Below are positions 5,799 through 6,186 of a stretch of 6,186 nucleotides of DNA, in pieces. The position numbers and the translations under genes were made by a program. Position 1 is the stretch's first letter, and every line of letters begins with the position of its first letter. The notes beneath the pieces were generated by a model. It made no database searches and was not told where the DNA came from. It worked only from the letters and a program-made list of their open reading frames with translations. This stretch comes from Campylobacteraceae bacterium (lineage in GTDB: Bacteria; Campylobacterota; Campylobacteria; Campylobacterales; Sulfurovaceae), in the NCBI GenBank assembly GCA_026995985.1, contig JALWNF010000058.1:1-6186 (forward strand). Reading direction: 5' to 3'.

Positions 5799-6186
5799 AT
5801 GAAAAAAAACATCATCGGTCTGTTCTGTGTAGTCATGCTTCATGCTCAAAATTATGAAGCTCTACTAGAACTTGCCATTAAGAACAACGCACAACTACAG
5901 ATAGCCCAAAGCCAAGGAGAACAAGCTAAACTCCAAGGGCAGATGACCACGAGACTAGAGAACCCAAATGTAGAGTTTGAACTCTCAGATTTCTCAAATA
6001 GAAGACTTTTAAGAGAGAACCAAATAGGAGCTAGAGTAGGGGTGAGTCAATCGCTTCTACTTCCTTGGGTTAAAGAGGATAAAGAGAGATTGACTCAGAT
6101 ACAAGTAGAGGAGCAAGAGCAGAGTTTTAGGCTCTCAAAGGCTGAGTTTATCTATAGGTTCAACAGCCTATATCTCTCTTATAAAG
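5799..6186 (+). CDS. TolC/CzcC-family outer-membrane efflux protein (5' part, cut by window end)
   Basis: The frame opens at an ATG with a good ribosome binding site and stays open for 129 codons to the window edge; no stop is reached, so the gene is truncated only by the window. The first 16 residues are a Sec signal peptide (MKKN, hydrophobic core, probable cut after Leu-His-Ala); Cys10 follows Phe and does not make a lipobox. The mature start QNYEALLELAIKNNAQLQIA is the classic first helix of TolC-type proteins. LENPNVEFELSDF follows, like the NPxxxxE segment of CzcC/CusC proteins, then a glycine-containing beta-like segment (GARVGVSQSLLLPW) and a long charged helix. These proteins form the trimeric outer-membrane channel of tripartite RND pumps. 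With the His/Cys-rich protein upstream, a heavy-metal efflux system is the best guess, and adaptor and RND pump genes are expected downstream. GTC/ATC/CTC/AAC-type codons are more frequent than in the first two genes, which could hint at a different origin but is weak evidence. Confidence 0.88.
   Translation, partial: MKKNIIGLFCVVMLHAQNYEALLELAIKNNAQLQIAQSQGEQAKLQGQMTTRLENPNVEFELSDFSNRRLLRENQIGARVGVSQSLLLPWVKEDKERLTQIQVEEQEQSFRLSKAEFIYRFNSLYLSYK

Noticed and set aside
5808..5830. Lipoprotein signal at Cys10 of the TolC-family protein
   Set aside because: The residue before Cys is Phe, which does not fit a lipobox; a signal peptidase I site after residue 16 fits better.

Overview
The window is strongly AT-rich, with extended -10 promoters (TGTTATACT, GCTAAAAT) that lack good -35 boxes. 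Its gene types point to the Campylobacterota (Epsilonproteobacteria), probably a free-living Sulfurimonas- or Sulfurovum-like organism. The phylum call is fairly firm; the genus is a guess from style, not from a search. All genes are on the + strand, and no RNA gene, insertion sequence, CRISPR array or prophage is visible.

Layout. 72-2876 encodes a large membrane-anchored c-di-GMP protein: a periplasmic NIT-like sensor, HAMP, an Aer/CetB-type PAS, a degenerate GGDEF (QSDQF) and an apparently intact EAL (ETL variant). A weak terminator hairpin follows at 2934-2966. 3024-3425 encodes a small, very basic exported protein of unknown function. 3486-5375 encodes glutamine-dependent NAD+ synthetase (nitrilase-type glutaminase fused to NAD synthetase). 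5432-5749 encodes a small exported His/Cys-rich protein ending in RPPIA. It lies 49 nt upstream of a TolC/CzcC-type outer-membrane efflux gene that starts at 5799 and runs off the window. The last two genes look like the start of an RND heavy-metal efflux operon whose adaptor and pump genes would lie downstream.

Regulation. Two genes (3024 and 5432) have a -10 hexamer ending exactly 6 nt before the ATG and no Shine-Dalgarno sequence, so both are predicted to give leaderless mRNAs; both encode small Sec-exported proteins. The other genes have clear Shine-Dalgarno sequences. A C8A8 homopolymer block lies between the metal-binding protein gene and the efflux gene and could be a slippage (phase-variation) site.

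The first three genes have no obvious shared pathway and appear to be independent housekeeping or signalling units. No wholly new multi-gene system is evident. The best leads are the leaderless pair, the small metal-binding protein with the adjoining C8A8 tract, and the redox-PAS/dead-GGDEF/EAL protein.
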